Shown: in pieces, positions 7,814 through 15,529 of the stretch
Position numbering within the stretch: the stretch's first letter is position 1
Layout of the letters: the number at the start of each line of letters is the position of its first letter
Origin: an uncultured Paenibacillaceae bacterium
GTDB taxonomy: Bacteria > Bacillota > Bacilli > Aneurinibacillales > Aneurinibacillaceae
DNA length: 64,000 bases
NCBI GenBank assembly: GCA_946478845.1
Contig: CAMLDI010000005.1
Location: forward strand, 1-64,000
Direction: 5' to 3'
Made by a program: the position numbers and the translations under genes
Notes under the pieces: generated by a model
Databases searched by the model: none
What the model was told of the DNA's origin: nothing
Seen by the model: the letters and a program-made list of their open reading frames with translations, nothing else

Positions 7814-9088
7814 ATGACAAGTGCAAAACCATGGATCATTGAAGACAAAACCAAAAATAAATTTCTCGTAAACCGTAATACATTCATTAGTAAAGACATT
7901 TTAAAACTTGAAAGAGAACGCATTTTTGATAAAGTTTGGGTTTATGTAGGACATGAATCTGAAATTCCTAATCCACATGATTATGTAACTCGTAAAGTTG
8001 CTGGCAAATCTATCATCTTTACCCGTGACCAACAAGGTGGAGTTCACGTTCTCTTAAACTCTTGTACACACCGTGGCGCTTTGGTTTGCCGTGAAGAAAA
8101 AGGAAATACCAAAACCTTCCTTTGCTGCTACCATGCATGGTCCTTTAAAAACGATGGGGAATTAATTGGGGTTCCACACGCATCAGCTTACGGTGACAAA
8201 TTTGATCGCAAATCCTTAAATATGGTTGATGCGAGAAGCGCAAGTTATAAAGGTTTTGTGTTTGTTAACTTTGCTAATAACGCTGAGTCTCTTGAAGATT
8301 ATCTGGGAGCAGCGACAGAATATTTAGATTTAGTGGCAGACCAATCTGCTGAAGGCATGGAAGTGATTGGGGGATCTCAAAAATATAGCATCCGTGCAAA
8401 CTGGAAACTCTTAGGGGAAAACAGTATTGATGGGTATCATATTGCTCATAACCACTCTACTTACATTGAATTCATGGGTGACGATCAAGGCCTTGATCTA
8501 TCCGGTGGTATTGCTGGCCGTGGGGTAGCTTTAGGAAATGGTCATACCTTAATGGAATATGAATCACCATGGGGACGTCCTGTAGCGAAATGGATTCCTG
8601 TTTGGGGCGAAGAAGCAAAAGCAGAAATTGCAGAAATTCGCAAAGAATTAGAATCCCGTTTTGATGCTGAAAAAGTTCACAAAATGACAGAATTAAACCG
8701 CAATCTCTGGGTTTTCCCGAACTTAATTATTAACGATATCATGTCTTTGACAATCCGTACTTTTGATCCAGTTGAGCCTGATTATATGGAAGTAACTGCA
8801 TGGGCTATGGGGCCAAAAAATGAGCCAGCTAACTTAAGAGCTAGAAGACTTGATAACTTCTTAAGCTTCATTGGACCAGGCGGATTTGCAACTCCAGATG
8901 ATATTGAATCTCTTGAAGTATGCCAACTTGGATTTGACAGCTATCCATATGTAGAATATCAAGATATCTCCCGTGGTATGGGCAAGGACGAGCATACCAA
9001 TACCGATGAAGAACAGATGCGTGGATTCTGGCGTAAATGGAACGAGTTAATGCAAATTGCAGAATCTAAAGTGACAGTTAATTCCTAA
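7814..9088 (+). CDS. Aromatic ring-hydroxylating dioxygenase, alpha subunit (p-cumate/benzoate-dioxygenase type)
   Basis: 424 residues from ATG 7814. The upstream in-frame ATG at 7796 sits inside the ribosome site GGGGAGGAA (7798-7806) and is not the start. Rieske ligands fit C-X-H-X17-C-X2-H exactly: C84, H86, C104 and H107. Mononuclear iron ligands are H209 and H214 (YHIAHNH), with bridging D206 and an aspartate at 362/363 (GGFATPDDIE). Overall it reads most like p-cumate 2,3-dioxygenase large subunits (ERERIFD..W.Y.GHESE..NP). It would cis-dihydroxylate an aromatic carboxylate using electrons from a ferredoxin/reductase, but neither those genes nor a cis-diol dehydrogenase is in the window. 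The beta subunit follows after 23 nt. Confidence 0.92.
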   Translation: MTSAKPWIIEDKTKNKFLVNRNTFISKDILKLERERIFDKVWVYVGHESEIPNPHDYVTRKVAGKSIIFTRDQQGGVHVLLNSCTHRGALVCREEKGNTKTFLCCYHAWSFKNDGELIGVPHASAYGDKFDRKSLNMVDARSASYKGFVFVNFANNAESLEDYLGAATEYLDLVADQSAEGMEVIGGSQKYSIRANWKLLGENSIDGYHIAHNHSTYIEFMGDDQGLDLSGGIAGRGVALGNGHTLMEYESPWGRPVAKWIPVWGEEAKAEIAEIRKELESRFDAEKVHKMTELNRNLWVFPNLIINDIMSLTIRTFDPVEPDYMEVTAWAMGPKNEPANLRARRLDNFLSFIGPGGFATPDDIESLEVCQLGFDSYPYVEYQDISRGMGKDEHTNTDEEQMRGFWRKWNELMQIAESKVTVNS

Positions 9089-9111
9089 TAAAAAAAGGGG
9101 AGGATTAAAAG

Positions 9112-9591
9112 ATGAATATTACTCGTGAACAAATTGAAGATTTTCTATATATGGAAGCTGATTTATTAGATAAAGGCCAATTAAATGAATGGGCAGAACT
9201 TCTTACCCAGGATGCAACCTACCAAATTCCTTCAACAGATGTTCCTGATGGGGATCCTACGAATTCTTTATTCCTTGTAGCTGATAATCGTTTCCGTATT
9301 GATTCTCGTGTAAAACGCATGCAAAAAGAGTACTGCCACGTAGAATTCCCACGTTCCCGTACTAGCCGCCACATTAGCAATGTGCGCATTGTGGAACAAA
9401 CAGAAGATTCTATTCTCGTTAATGCGAACTTCGTAATTTACCGTATGCGTTATGAAAAAATGGATACTTATGTAGGCAAATATGAACACCGTTTTGTTTT
9501 AGAAAATGGACAATTGAAAATTAAGGATCGTAAATCCATCCTTGCTCTTGAATCTTTGCGTCCACAAAGTAAAGTAAGTATCATTATCTAA
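9112..9591 (+). CDS. Aromatic ring-hydroxylating dioxygenase, beta subunit
   Basis: 159 residues, typical of the structural beta subunit (SnoaL/NTF2-like cone fold) of alpha3beta3 Rieske dioxygenases. Recognisable family features are the N-terminal FLYMEADLLD and SRTSRHISNVRI (~81-92). It carries no cofactor and stabilises the oxygenase hexamer. The ATG lies behind GGGGAGGA, 23 nt after the alpha gene, so the two are co-translated. Confidence 0.92.
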   Translation: MNITREQIEDFLYMEADLLDKGQLNEWAELLTQDATYQIPSTDVPDGDPTNSLFLVADNRFRIDSRVKRMQKEYCHVEFPRSRTSRHISNVRIVEQTEDSILVNANFVIYRMRYEKMDTYVGKYEHRFVLENGQLKIKDRKSILALESLRPQSKVSIII

Positions 9592-9604
9592 TTTGCCACC
9601 CTTA

Positions 9605-9637
9605 TGCGTATAGGAAAGGTTTCCTTTCCTATACGCA
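9605..9637 (+). other. Perfect 15-bp mRNA hairpin between dioxygenase beta and the extradiol gene
   Basis: TGCGTATAGGAAAGG (9605-9619) pairs perfectly with its complement at 9623-9637 around a TTT loop. What follows (AAAACCATTTT) is not a clean T run, so it is a poor terminator. It lies in the 74-nt gap inside an apparent operon and may act as a stabiliser or a processing site that sets the ratio of oxygenase to extradiol enzyme. Confidence 0.6.
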
Positions 9638-9665
9638 AAACCATTTTAGAAAGGATGAACCCTAA

Positions 9666-10565
9666 ATGAACAACATTTTACGATATAAAAAATTAGGCTA
9701 TGTTGGCATTAATGTTACGAACTTAGAAAAGTCAAAGCATTTTTATGGGGAGTTAGTAGGCACTGAACCTGTTGAAAGCAATAACGCCAATAATGCTTTT
9801 TTCCGTACAAGCCATGACCACCATAACGTTATTTTGTTCCAGGCACCAAGACCAGGGATTAAAAGAATCGGTTTGGAATTGGAAAGCCCAGAATTCTTAG
9901 AGCCAGCATTTGAACATTTCAAAGCCCATGGATTAAATCCTTACTATGTATCAGATGAAGAATGTGCTATGTTCCATCAAGGGAAATCTTTCCGTTTCCA
10001 AGATCCTTTTGGTGTAACCTTCGAACTTTATACAGAAATGGCTCATATGCCTTTCGATTTTAAACGTACCCATACTCAGATTAAACGTCTTGGCCATGTG
10101 GTTTTAAAATCAAATTCCATTCCTGAAGCGACTAAATTCTATAATGAAGTTATGAATTTTGCTATTTCCGACTTAATGGAAGGGGAAGCAGGCGCTTGGA
10201 TGAGATTATTCCCTGTTTCTTATCACCATTCCTTTGCTATTTTTAAAGCAGAAGAAAATGGCCTTCACCATGTGAATTTCATGGTTACTGAAATTGATGA
10301 TATTGGCCGTGCCCGTAACCGTTTCCTTCGCAATGATGTCCCTGTTGTATTTGGACCAGGACGCCATACTCCATCAGGGGCTGTGTTCCTTTACTACTTA
10401 GATCCAGACGGGATGACCATTGAATATAGCTTTGGCATGGAAGAATTCCCCGAGGAAAATCCCCGACAACCACGGTTGCTTGCCGCTTCTGCAGACACTA
10501 TTGATTTGTGGGGAGGAATTGCAGATCCTCGCTTAGCAGCTATGGGGAGTGTTGGTGAAGCGTAG
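9666..10565 (+). CDS. Second type I extradiol ring-cleavage dioxygenase
   Basis: 299 residues with two vicinal-oxygen-chelate modules. Fe(II) ligands are H144 (RLGHVVLKS), H201/H202 (GLHHVNF) and E253 (TIEYSFG), with H234 and Y243/Y244 near the active site. The C-terminal tail with DLWGG and DPRLAAMG resembles extradiol enzymes that accept carboxylated catechols such as 2,3-dihydroxy-p-cumate, rather than plain catechol 2,3-dioxygenases. It lies downstream of the ring-hydroxylating oxygenase, so it would cleave the carboxylated catechol that enzyme (with a dehydrogenase) produces, giving the substrate of the amidohydrolase. Ribosome site AAAGGATG. Cleavage position and substrate are inferred. 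Confidence 0.85.
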   Translation: MNNILRYKKLGYVGINVTNLEKSKHFYGELVGTEPVESNNANNAFFRTSHDHHNVILFQAPRPGIKRIGLELESPEFLEPAFEHFKAHGLNPYYVSDEECAMFHQGKSFRFQDPFGVTFELYTEMAHMPFDFKRTHTQIKRLGHVVLKSNSIPEATKFYNEVMNFAISDLMEGEAGAWMRLFPVSYHHSFAIFKAEENGLHHVNFMVTEIDDIGRARNRFLRNDVPVVFGPGRHTPSGAVFLYYLDPDGMTIEYSFGMEEFPEENPRQPRLLAASADTIDLWGGIADPRLAAMGSVGEA

Positions 10566-10631
10566 GTTGTTTGGAATCTGATAAAACCGATTACATAATC
10601 GGATAAATAAATCCTTTAAACGGTAAAAAGT

Positions 10632-10676
10632 AAAAAAAGCCAATGCAGAATAAGCGCTGCACTGGCTTTTTTTACT
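10632..10676. terminator. Bidirectional-type terminator closing the aromatic island
   Basis: GCCAATGCAG (from 10639) pairs with CTGCACTGGC around a short loop, with one mismatch. An A run precedes it and seven T follow. It ends the ring-hydroxylating/extradiol transcript just before the structured RNA region. Confidence 0.85.
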
Positions 10677-10704
10677 ATAAGCGTATAAAATTTTTATAGT
10701 ACAT

Positions 10705-10985
10705 GTGCAACTAAGGAGGGCGCTGGAGCCTAAAGACTTGGAGAAAGCAAAGTTTTCTTTATAATAAGACCGTAAGGTCAATTTGAGATGCTAATGAATC
10801 AAATCAGTTGCCTTTTTGCGAGCCGATACGAGGGAAACTGAAAGAAGGGCGAAAAAAGCCTTCAACAGTCTCACTTCTTGAACTACCCAGATGTTTTGAA
10901 GGCGCGCCCGGATTGAAGTTGGCCGTCAGTCTTACATCATTGTCGGCGAGGAACTGGCACGATTTGATTCTTAGCATCTCTTTGG
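10705..10985 (+). ncRNA. Candidate large structured RNA with a pseudoknot (family not identified)
   Basis: No convincing protein gene lies here, but the strand folds in an unusually consistent way. Helix A: GCAACT 10707-10712 with AGTTGC 10806-10811. Helix B: 10785-10804 with 10962-10980, a near-perfect 19-bp long-range pairing with one bulge. A and B cross, which makes a pseudoknot. Within B are nested 10822-10828/10941-10947, 10837-10841/10926-10930, 10847-10851/10905-10909 and 10858-10865/10896-10903. A small GACC-GTAA-GGTC hairpin starts near 10768. A TATAGT -10-like hexamer at 10695-10700 would start transcription at about 10706. It may be a free RNA or the leader of the HAAS gene at 11065. 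Candidate known classes to compare are raiA-motif and HEARO/omega RNAs. I could not assign it to any. Confidence 0.65.
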
Positions 10986-11064
10986 AACTGTTTATTTTGG
11001 ATAACGTATAGGTTAGTAGATAAATTGATTTGGATAAGAATAATTTGATATGGGGGTGATTTCA

Positions 11065-12039
11065 ATGGATTTAATGGAAAGGTATATTTATGCTGTAACA
11101 AAGCGGTTACCTAAAACTCAGAGAGATAAAGTAGAAATAGAACTTCGCAATCGTATTGAAAAAATGTTGTCTGAAAAAAACGGGGATATAGAAAGTGTAT
11201 TAAAGGAATTAGGAGACCCTGTACAACTGGCTAATGAATATAGAGGATTTAAACAATACTTAATTGGCCCAGAGTATTATGAAACCTATCTTTTCTTTGT
11301 GAAAATTGTAGCTGCAGTGGTTATTTTTGGGTTAACCATTGGGAAATTTTTCGAACTGATTTTCAATCCTGGTTCGAATATTTTCCAGAGCATAGGTGAA
11401 TTAGTGGGTGCAGTGATTGGTGGAGTTTTACAAAGTGTTGCCATTATCACAATTATTTTTGCCTTAAATGAACGGTTTACAAAGGTGAAAATTGATTTGA
11501 AAGAATGGAGTCCGAGAGATTTGCCTAAAATTCTGGGAAGAAAAAATAAAATTAAACCTGCTGAACCTTTATTTTCTATCTTTTTTAATGTGTTGTTTAC
11601 CCTCATCTTTGTGTTTAATAATCATTGGATCGGTGTTTACCATTTTGAGCATGGAGAATTGATTTCTATTGTTCCTATCTTCTCTGCAGAAGGGATTCAA
11701 CAATTATTGCCTTACATTTTAGGTTTAACTGTATTATCCATCCTCAAGGATAGTGTAAAGTTTTTGGTTGGAAAATGGACGGTTTTCTTAGGAGTTTTCA
11801 TTGGCATTGTTAATATTCTTTCCATTTTATTAGCTATCGTTATTTTCACGAACCCCATATTATGGAATGGAAATTTTGTGAATGAGCTTTACGCAACGGG
11901 AATAGCGACTGGTGATATAATTGATCTTCTAGAACGTAATTGGACTCTTTTGACCAATGGATTTATCTATCTCTTTGTATTTGGATATATTGTTGATACA
12001 ATCTCTTCTCTGGTGAAAGGGTTTAAAAATAGGGGATAG
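11065..12039 (+). CDS. HAAS-domain integral membrane protein
   Basis: 324 residues from ATG 11065; the in-frame ATG at 11050 overlaps the ribosome site GGGGGTGAT (about 11053-11060) and is rejected. Residues 1-65 (YIYAVTKRLPKTQRDKVEIE and following) form the HAAS helical domain, common in proteins paired with PadR-type or other signalling partners. Six hydrophobic segments follow, roughly residues 73-97, 110-135, 170-188, 215-235, 240-265 and 285-310. No PadR gene is adjacent; an OmpR-type two-component pair lies downstream behind its own terminator and promoter. Function unknown; a membrane stress or envelope role is only a guess. Confidence 0.75.
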   Translation: MDLMERYIYAVTKRLPKTQRDKVEIELRNRIEKMLSEKNGDIESVLKELGDPVQLANEYRGFKQYLIGPEYYETYLFFVKIVAAVVIFGLTIGKFFELIFNPGSNIFQSIGELVGAVIGGVLQSVAIITIIFALNERFTKVKIDLKEWSPRDLPKILGRKNKIKPAEPLFSIFFNVLFTLIFVFNNHWIGVYHFEHGELISIVPIFSAEGIQQLLPYILGLTVLSILKDSVKFLVGKWTVFLGVFIGIVNILSILLAIVIFTNPILWNGNFVNELYATGIATGDIIDLLERNWTLLTNGFIYLFVFGYIVDTISSLVKGFKNRG

Positions 12040-12057
12040 CAAAAAAACAAGACATGG

Positions 12058-12096
12058 AAAGCGGGGAACAGGATTGCCTGAACCCTGCTTTTTCTA
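12058..12096 (+). terminator. Rho-independent terminator after the HAAS gene
   Basis: AAAGCGGGG (12058-12066) pairs with CCCTGCTTT (12083-12091), with an inner CAGG/CCTG pair, followed by TTTCTATTTT. Confidence 0.75.
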
Positions 12097-12098
12097 TT

Positions 12099-12120
12099 TT
12101 AAGAAAGTCTTAAGAAAGTT
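12099..12120 (+). promoter_or_regulatory. 11-bp tandem direct repeat, probable OmpR-family binding site
   Basis: TTAAGAAAGTC (12099-12109) is followed at once by TTAAGAAAGTT (12110-12120). An 11-bp period puts both half-sites on one DNA face, as seen for PhoP/BceR-type response regulators. It lies 65 bp before the response regulator gene, so autoregulation is likely. Confidence 0.55.
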
Positions 12121-12184
12121 CCTCATTAGATATTAAGATTATTTTTTTACAATCATGTTATCCTTTAGAAAGGAGGGTGAAAAA

Positions 12185-12877
12185 ATGAACGGATATAACG
12201 TATTAGTGGTTGATGATGAAAAGGAAATTCGGGATGCCATTGAAATTTATTTGAAAAATGAAGGAATCACTGTTATTAAAGCCCAGGATGGCATTGAAGC
12301 CATTGAAAAATTAAACGAACATGAAATTCATCTCATTCTTTTGGATATCATGATGCCTCGTATGGACGGTATTTCTGCCACCTTTAAAATACGGGAATCA
12401 AAAAACATCCCTATTATTATTTTGAGTGCAAAAAGCGAGGATACAGATAAAATTTTAGGCCTGCAAGTTGGGGCAGATGACTATGTTTCTAAGCCTTTTA
12501 ATCCTATGGAACTACTGGCAAGAGTGAAATCCCAACTGCGGAGATATGTTAGTTTGGGAACCTATGAGGGCATTAAAAAGTTCATTGATCTTAATGGGCT
12601 CACTCTAGATCCGACAGCTAAGGAAGTTAAAGCCCATGGGGAAGCAGTGAAGCTAACCCCTATTGAATACAAAATAGTGGAATTGCTTATGACCAATGCT
12701 GGACGAGTGTTCTCTATTAATGAGATTTATGAGCGGGTATGGAAAGAACCAGGTTATAATGCCGAGAATACAGTGGCTGTACATATCCGAAAAATCAGGG
12801 AAAAAATTGAGATTGACCCGAAAAATCCAAGGTACTTAAAGGTGGTGTGGGGAATTGGATACAAAATGGAAAAGTAG
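12185..12877 (+). CDS. OmpR/PhoB-family response regulator
   Basis: 230 residues from ATG 12185, behind AAAGGAGGGTG; the earlier in-frame ATG at 12155 lies upstream of that site. The receiver domain has acidic D10/D11, phospho-acceptor D54 (LLDIMMPRMDG) and the conserved lysine in VSKPF. The C-terminal winged helix (~135-228) ends with NTVAVHIRKIREKIE and WGIGYKM. It pairs with the overlapping kinase gene downstream. Closest in style to VanR/YclJ-type regulators; target genes unknown apart from probable self-control through the 11-bp repeats. Confidence 0.92.
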   Translation: MNGYNVLVVDDEKEIRDAIEIYLKNEGITVIKAQDGIEAIEKLNEHEIHLILLDIMMPRMDGISATFKIRESKNIPIIILSAKSEDTDKILGLQVGADDYVSKPFNPMELLARVKSQLRRYVSLGTYEGIKKFIDLNGLTLDPTAKEVKAHGEAVKLTPIEYKIVELLMTNAGRVFSINEIYERVWKEPGYNAENTVAVHIRKIREKIEIDPKNPRYLKVVWGIGYKMEK

Positions 12878-15104
12878 AATCGCAATTGTTGCCTGGATGT
12901 TGTTATTTACTTTTGGCATAAGTGGGATTTTAACCGGGTTAACACAAGGTAGTCGCTATGTGAAAAGGGATTATTTTCAAACCTATGAATTTCAAAGCCA
13001 ACTTGCTGAATTTATTAATTACTTAAGCGTATTTGAATTAAGCGGTATGACTCTTGAAGAAGCGAAGAAAGCCATTACAGTAAGTAAGGAAGAAATTAAC
13101 AATCACCGGTATCGTTATGGAGATTTATCCCAACAAGTATCTAATCTTCATGAACAGTATGAATCTAAAATTAAAGATGCACAGATGGCAGGGAAACCGG
13201 AAGTTGTGGACGCCCTTGTCACTGAGAGGGATCAAAAAATAGCAGATATCACAAATAATTTTAAAAGTGATGATTATGTGCGGGATAAAATTATCAAAGA
13301 AAAAGAAGAAGTTTTAGAAAATTATTATACTGTAATTGAAAAATACCGCCCTACACTTGAAAAATATAAACAAACTTTTAAATATTATTTAAAAGACCGG
13401 GCAACGGGAAAAGTTTTTAGCAATGTGAATGTTGGCGAAAACCAGCCCCTTGATCAGGTCTTCAGTTCCAAAAAAATGTTGTTTATTCAAAACTACCCAT
13501 CAAAAGGGTATGAATATGTTTCTACTGAAGGACGATTTATTTCTATATCTGACTATAAAGGTACAGGTAATTTTGAAAATGATTTGATTTACTCCATTTA
13601 TACAAAAAACCCAAGAACACTTGAAGGGAAAATCGCTGTAACAAAAGCGGTACCTGCTACTTACACGGTTGTCTCAGACTATTTTAATTATCAGGTCACC
13701 CAAATTGTATTTTATATTTATATAGCAGCTGCCTTAATCGCTTTTTTCTTAAGCCTTTATTTAGGAAAGAAAACAAAGGTGCTTTCTTCGGTCATCAACG
13801 AAGGTTGGAGGCCCTATTATAATCGGATTCCTATTGATGTAAGTATACTGTTTTGTGGATTTACAGGTATTATCAGTTTAATGTTGTTGCCAAGTTTGAG
13901 CAATCAATTTCTGAACCTGGATTGGAGTAATCCTTATATTGTATGGAAAAAAATAGTTATATTTTGTATTACAACCATACTTGTTGTATTAACGCTCATT
14001 CAGGGAAAATTCTTAGTAGACCGGTTAAAAAAAGATTGGCCGAGCCAAAAAGAGGAATGGAAGATTGCCTGGGGATTAATAGCTTATCGGGTAATAAAGG
14101 ATGCTTTTTTAAATCGGAAAGTGGGCACACAGGTTTTTATTCTTTTAGGAATCGTTTTTGTCATGGGAGGATGTGTTCTGGTGTTTGCAGAACCTAAAAT
14201 TTCGGCTTTTTATGCTCCCTTTGGTGTGTTAGTTGGCATTCCGACAATCATCTATATTATTAGACGCACTGGCTATTTTAATCGGATTATGGAAAACACC
14301 AATCATTTAGCCCGGGGAACCTTTGAACCGGATCTGCCTGTCATTGGAAAATCAGTGCTAGCAACTCTAGCAGCAAACATTAATACCATTAAGCATGGGG
14401 TGAAAGTTTCAAAAAAGGAACAGGCAAAAAGCGAAAGGTTAAAAACAGAGTTAATTACCAATGTGAGCCATGACCTGCGTACACCCTTAACCTCCATTAT
14501 TACCTATACAGAATTGTTGAAAAAACCTGGCTTATCCAATGAAGAACGGGATGCCTATATTGAAATCATTGACCGTAAATCCAAGCGGTTAAAAGTGTTA
14601 ATTGATGATTTGTTTGAAGCATCGAAAATGGCCAGCGGAAATATTGAACTGGATAAGAAACAAGTGGATTTGGTGCAACTTCTCCAGCAATCCCTGGCTG
14701 AGCATAATGAAACAATCAGTAAATCTTCTTTGCAATTCCGTGTAAAGAATCCTGATACACCGATTTATGCCATTGTTGATGGCCAAAAATTATGGCGAGT
14801 GTTTGATAATCTCATCACCAATATCCTGAAATATTCTTTGGAGAATACAAGAGTATTTATTTCCATAAAAAAAGAGGGAGAGAAAGCTGTTATTGTCTTT
14901 AAAAATGTGACGAAGTATGAGTTAAGCGAAGAAATAGACGAGCTTTTTGAACGGTTTAAAAGGGGGGATCAATCCCGTCATACGGAAGGTTCGGGATTGG
15001 GATTGGCTATTGCCAAGTCGATCGTAGATTTACATGACGGTAGTTTAGATATTGAAGTGGATGGAGATTTATTCAAAGTCATCGTGACATTGGATGCCAT
15101 TTGA
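12855..15104 (+). CDS. VanS-like sensor histidine kinase with a large extracytoplasmic loop
   Basis: 749 residues from TTG 12855, overlapping the regulator by 23 nt, with GGGG just upstream; ATG 12897 is a less likely start because it would cut the first membrane segment. TM1 ~8-29, a ~250-residue extracytoplasmic part rich in charged coiled coil (~85-180), then five further membrane segments (~284-305, 328-349, 366-386, 422-444, 450-470). HisKA has H539 (NVSHDLRTPL). The ATPase domain has the N box (DNLITNILKYS) and G2 box (GSGLGLAIAK) but no clear DxGxG G1 box, as in some VanS-like kinases. Substrate of sensing unknown. Confidence 0.9.
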   Translation: MDTKWKSRIAIVAWMLLFTFGISGILTGLTQGSRYVKRDYFQTYEFQSQLAEFINYLSVFELSGMTLEEAKKAITVSKEEINNHRYRYGDLSQQVSNLHEQYESKIKDAQMAGKPEVVDALVTERDQKIADITNNFKSDDYVRDKIIKEKEEVLENYYTVIEKYRPTLEKYKQTFKYYLKDRATGKVFSNVNVGENQPLDQVFSSKKMLFIQNYPSKGYEYVSTEGRFISISDYKGTGNFENDLIYSIYTKNPRTLEGKIAVTKAVPATYTVVSDYFNYQVTQIVFYIYIAAALIAFFLSLYLGKKTKVLSSVINEGWRPYYNRIPIDVSILFCGFTGIISLMLLPSLSNQFLNLDWSNPYIVWKKIVIFCITTILVVLTLIQGKFLVDRLKKDWPSQKEEWKIAWGLIAYRVIKDAFLNRKVGTQVFILLGIVFVMGGCVLVFAEPKISAFYAPFGVLVGIPTIIYIIRRTGYFNRIMENTNHLARGTFEPDLPVIGKSVLATLAANINTIKHGVKVSKKEQAKSERLKTELITNVSHDLRTPLTSIITYTELLKKPGLSNEERDAYIEIIDRKSKRLKVLIDDLFEASKMASGNIELDKKQVDLVQLLQQSLAEHNETISKSSLQFRVKNPDTPIYAIVDGQKLWRVFDNLITNILKYSLENTRVFISIKKEGEKAVIVFKNVTKYELSEEIDELFERFKRGDQSRHTEGSGLGLAIAKSIVDLHDGSLDIEVDGDLFKVIVTLDAI

Positions 15105-15173
15105 GAAAAATAGGCAAAAAAAAAATTAACCATCCTAATAAATAGTTCTATAACTCTAATTTTATCGTAGGTA

Positions 15174-15203
15174 TTGACAAAATTCATTTTAATATGTCAT
15201 TCT
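15174..15203 (+). promoter_or_regulatory. Possible promoter of the thiocarboxylate sulfur operon
   Basis: A perfect TTGACA (15174-15179) is followed at a 17- to 18-nt spacing only by weak -10 candidates (CATTCT, or TATGTC at shorter spacing). It lies before the hairpin at 15219-15262 and the ThiS-like gene at 15314. Confidence 0.35.
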
Positions 15204-15218
15204 TTTTATAAGAAAAGA

Positions 15219-15262
15219 AGAAAACTTTCTTGTAGAACATTTGCGAGAAAGTTTTTATTTTA
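15219..15262 (+). terminator. Hairpin with T run between the kinase and the sulfur operon
   Basis: AAAACTTTCTTG (15221-15232) pairs with CGAGAAAGTTTT (15244-15255) with one G-U pair, then TATTTTA. It can end the kinase transcript. If the TTGACA at 15174 is used, it would also lie in the leader of the sulfur operon and could attenuate it. Confidence 0.6.
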
Positions 15263-15313
15263 AATTTAATCCCGTGTAAATAGGTATGATTAATCGAAAA
15301 AGGAGGAAATGTT

Positions 15314-15529
15314 GTGATTATTAAAATAAGCGGTGAAGAAAAAGAAATAAAGGAAGGAGTAACGGTAACAGAAATTTTAGCGATTGAAAAAGTTGAACAG
15401 CCAGATATGGTTTCAGTGCAATTAAATGAGGAATTTGTTGATCGGGATAAATTTAGTACTACTGTATTAAAACAGGGGGATGAAATCGACTTCTTATATT
15501 TCATGGGTGGTGGCACATTTGGATTTTAA
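15314..15529 (+). CDS. ThiS/MoaD-like sulfur carrier protein with capped C-terminus (HcyS-type)
   Basis: 71 residues, GTG start behind AGGAGGAA (15301-15308). It has the beta-grasp pattern of ThiS (start IIKISGEEKEIKEG; ...GDEIDFLYFMGGG). A mature carrier ends in Gly-Gly; here four more residues, TFGF, follow the GGG. In Wolinella the carrier HcyS is made with an extra C-terminal residue that the JAMM protease HcyD removes, and a JAMM gene lies two genes downstream. So this is read as a precursor that must be trimmed before adenylation and thiocarboxylate formation. The product is probably sulfur for homocysteine or cysteine. Stop overlaps the next gene. Confidence 0.85.
   Translation: MIIKISGEEKEIKEGVTVTEILAIEKVEQPDMVSVQLNEEFVDRDKFSTTVLKQGDEIDFLYFMGGGTFGF

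Noticed and set aside
9605..9637. Rho-independent terminator reading of the hairpin
   Set aside because: The stem is strong, but the following bases do not form a T run and the next gene continues the same pathway.
10705..10985. Group II intron, RNase P RNA or tmRNA
   Set aside because: The GAGCCG...GAAAC stretch recalls intron domain V, but the 34-nt domain V hairpin cannot be formed. RNase P and tmRNA core sequences are absent.
10808..11011. 67-codon frame within the structured RNA region
   Set aside because: No ribosome site, biased composition, and it lies across the paired arms of the RNA fold; the helices explain the sequence better.
13943..14197. Frame inside the first histidine kinase gene
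   Set aside because: Fully contained in an intact gene in another phase, without a start signal.
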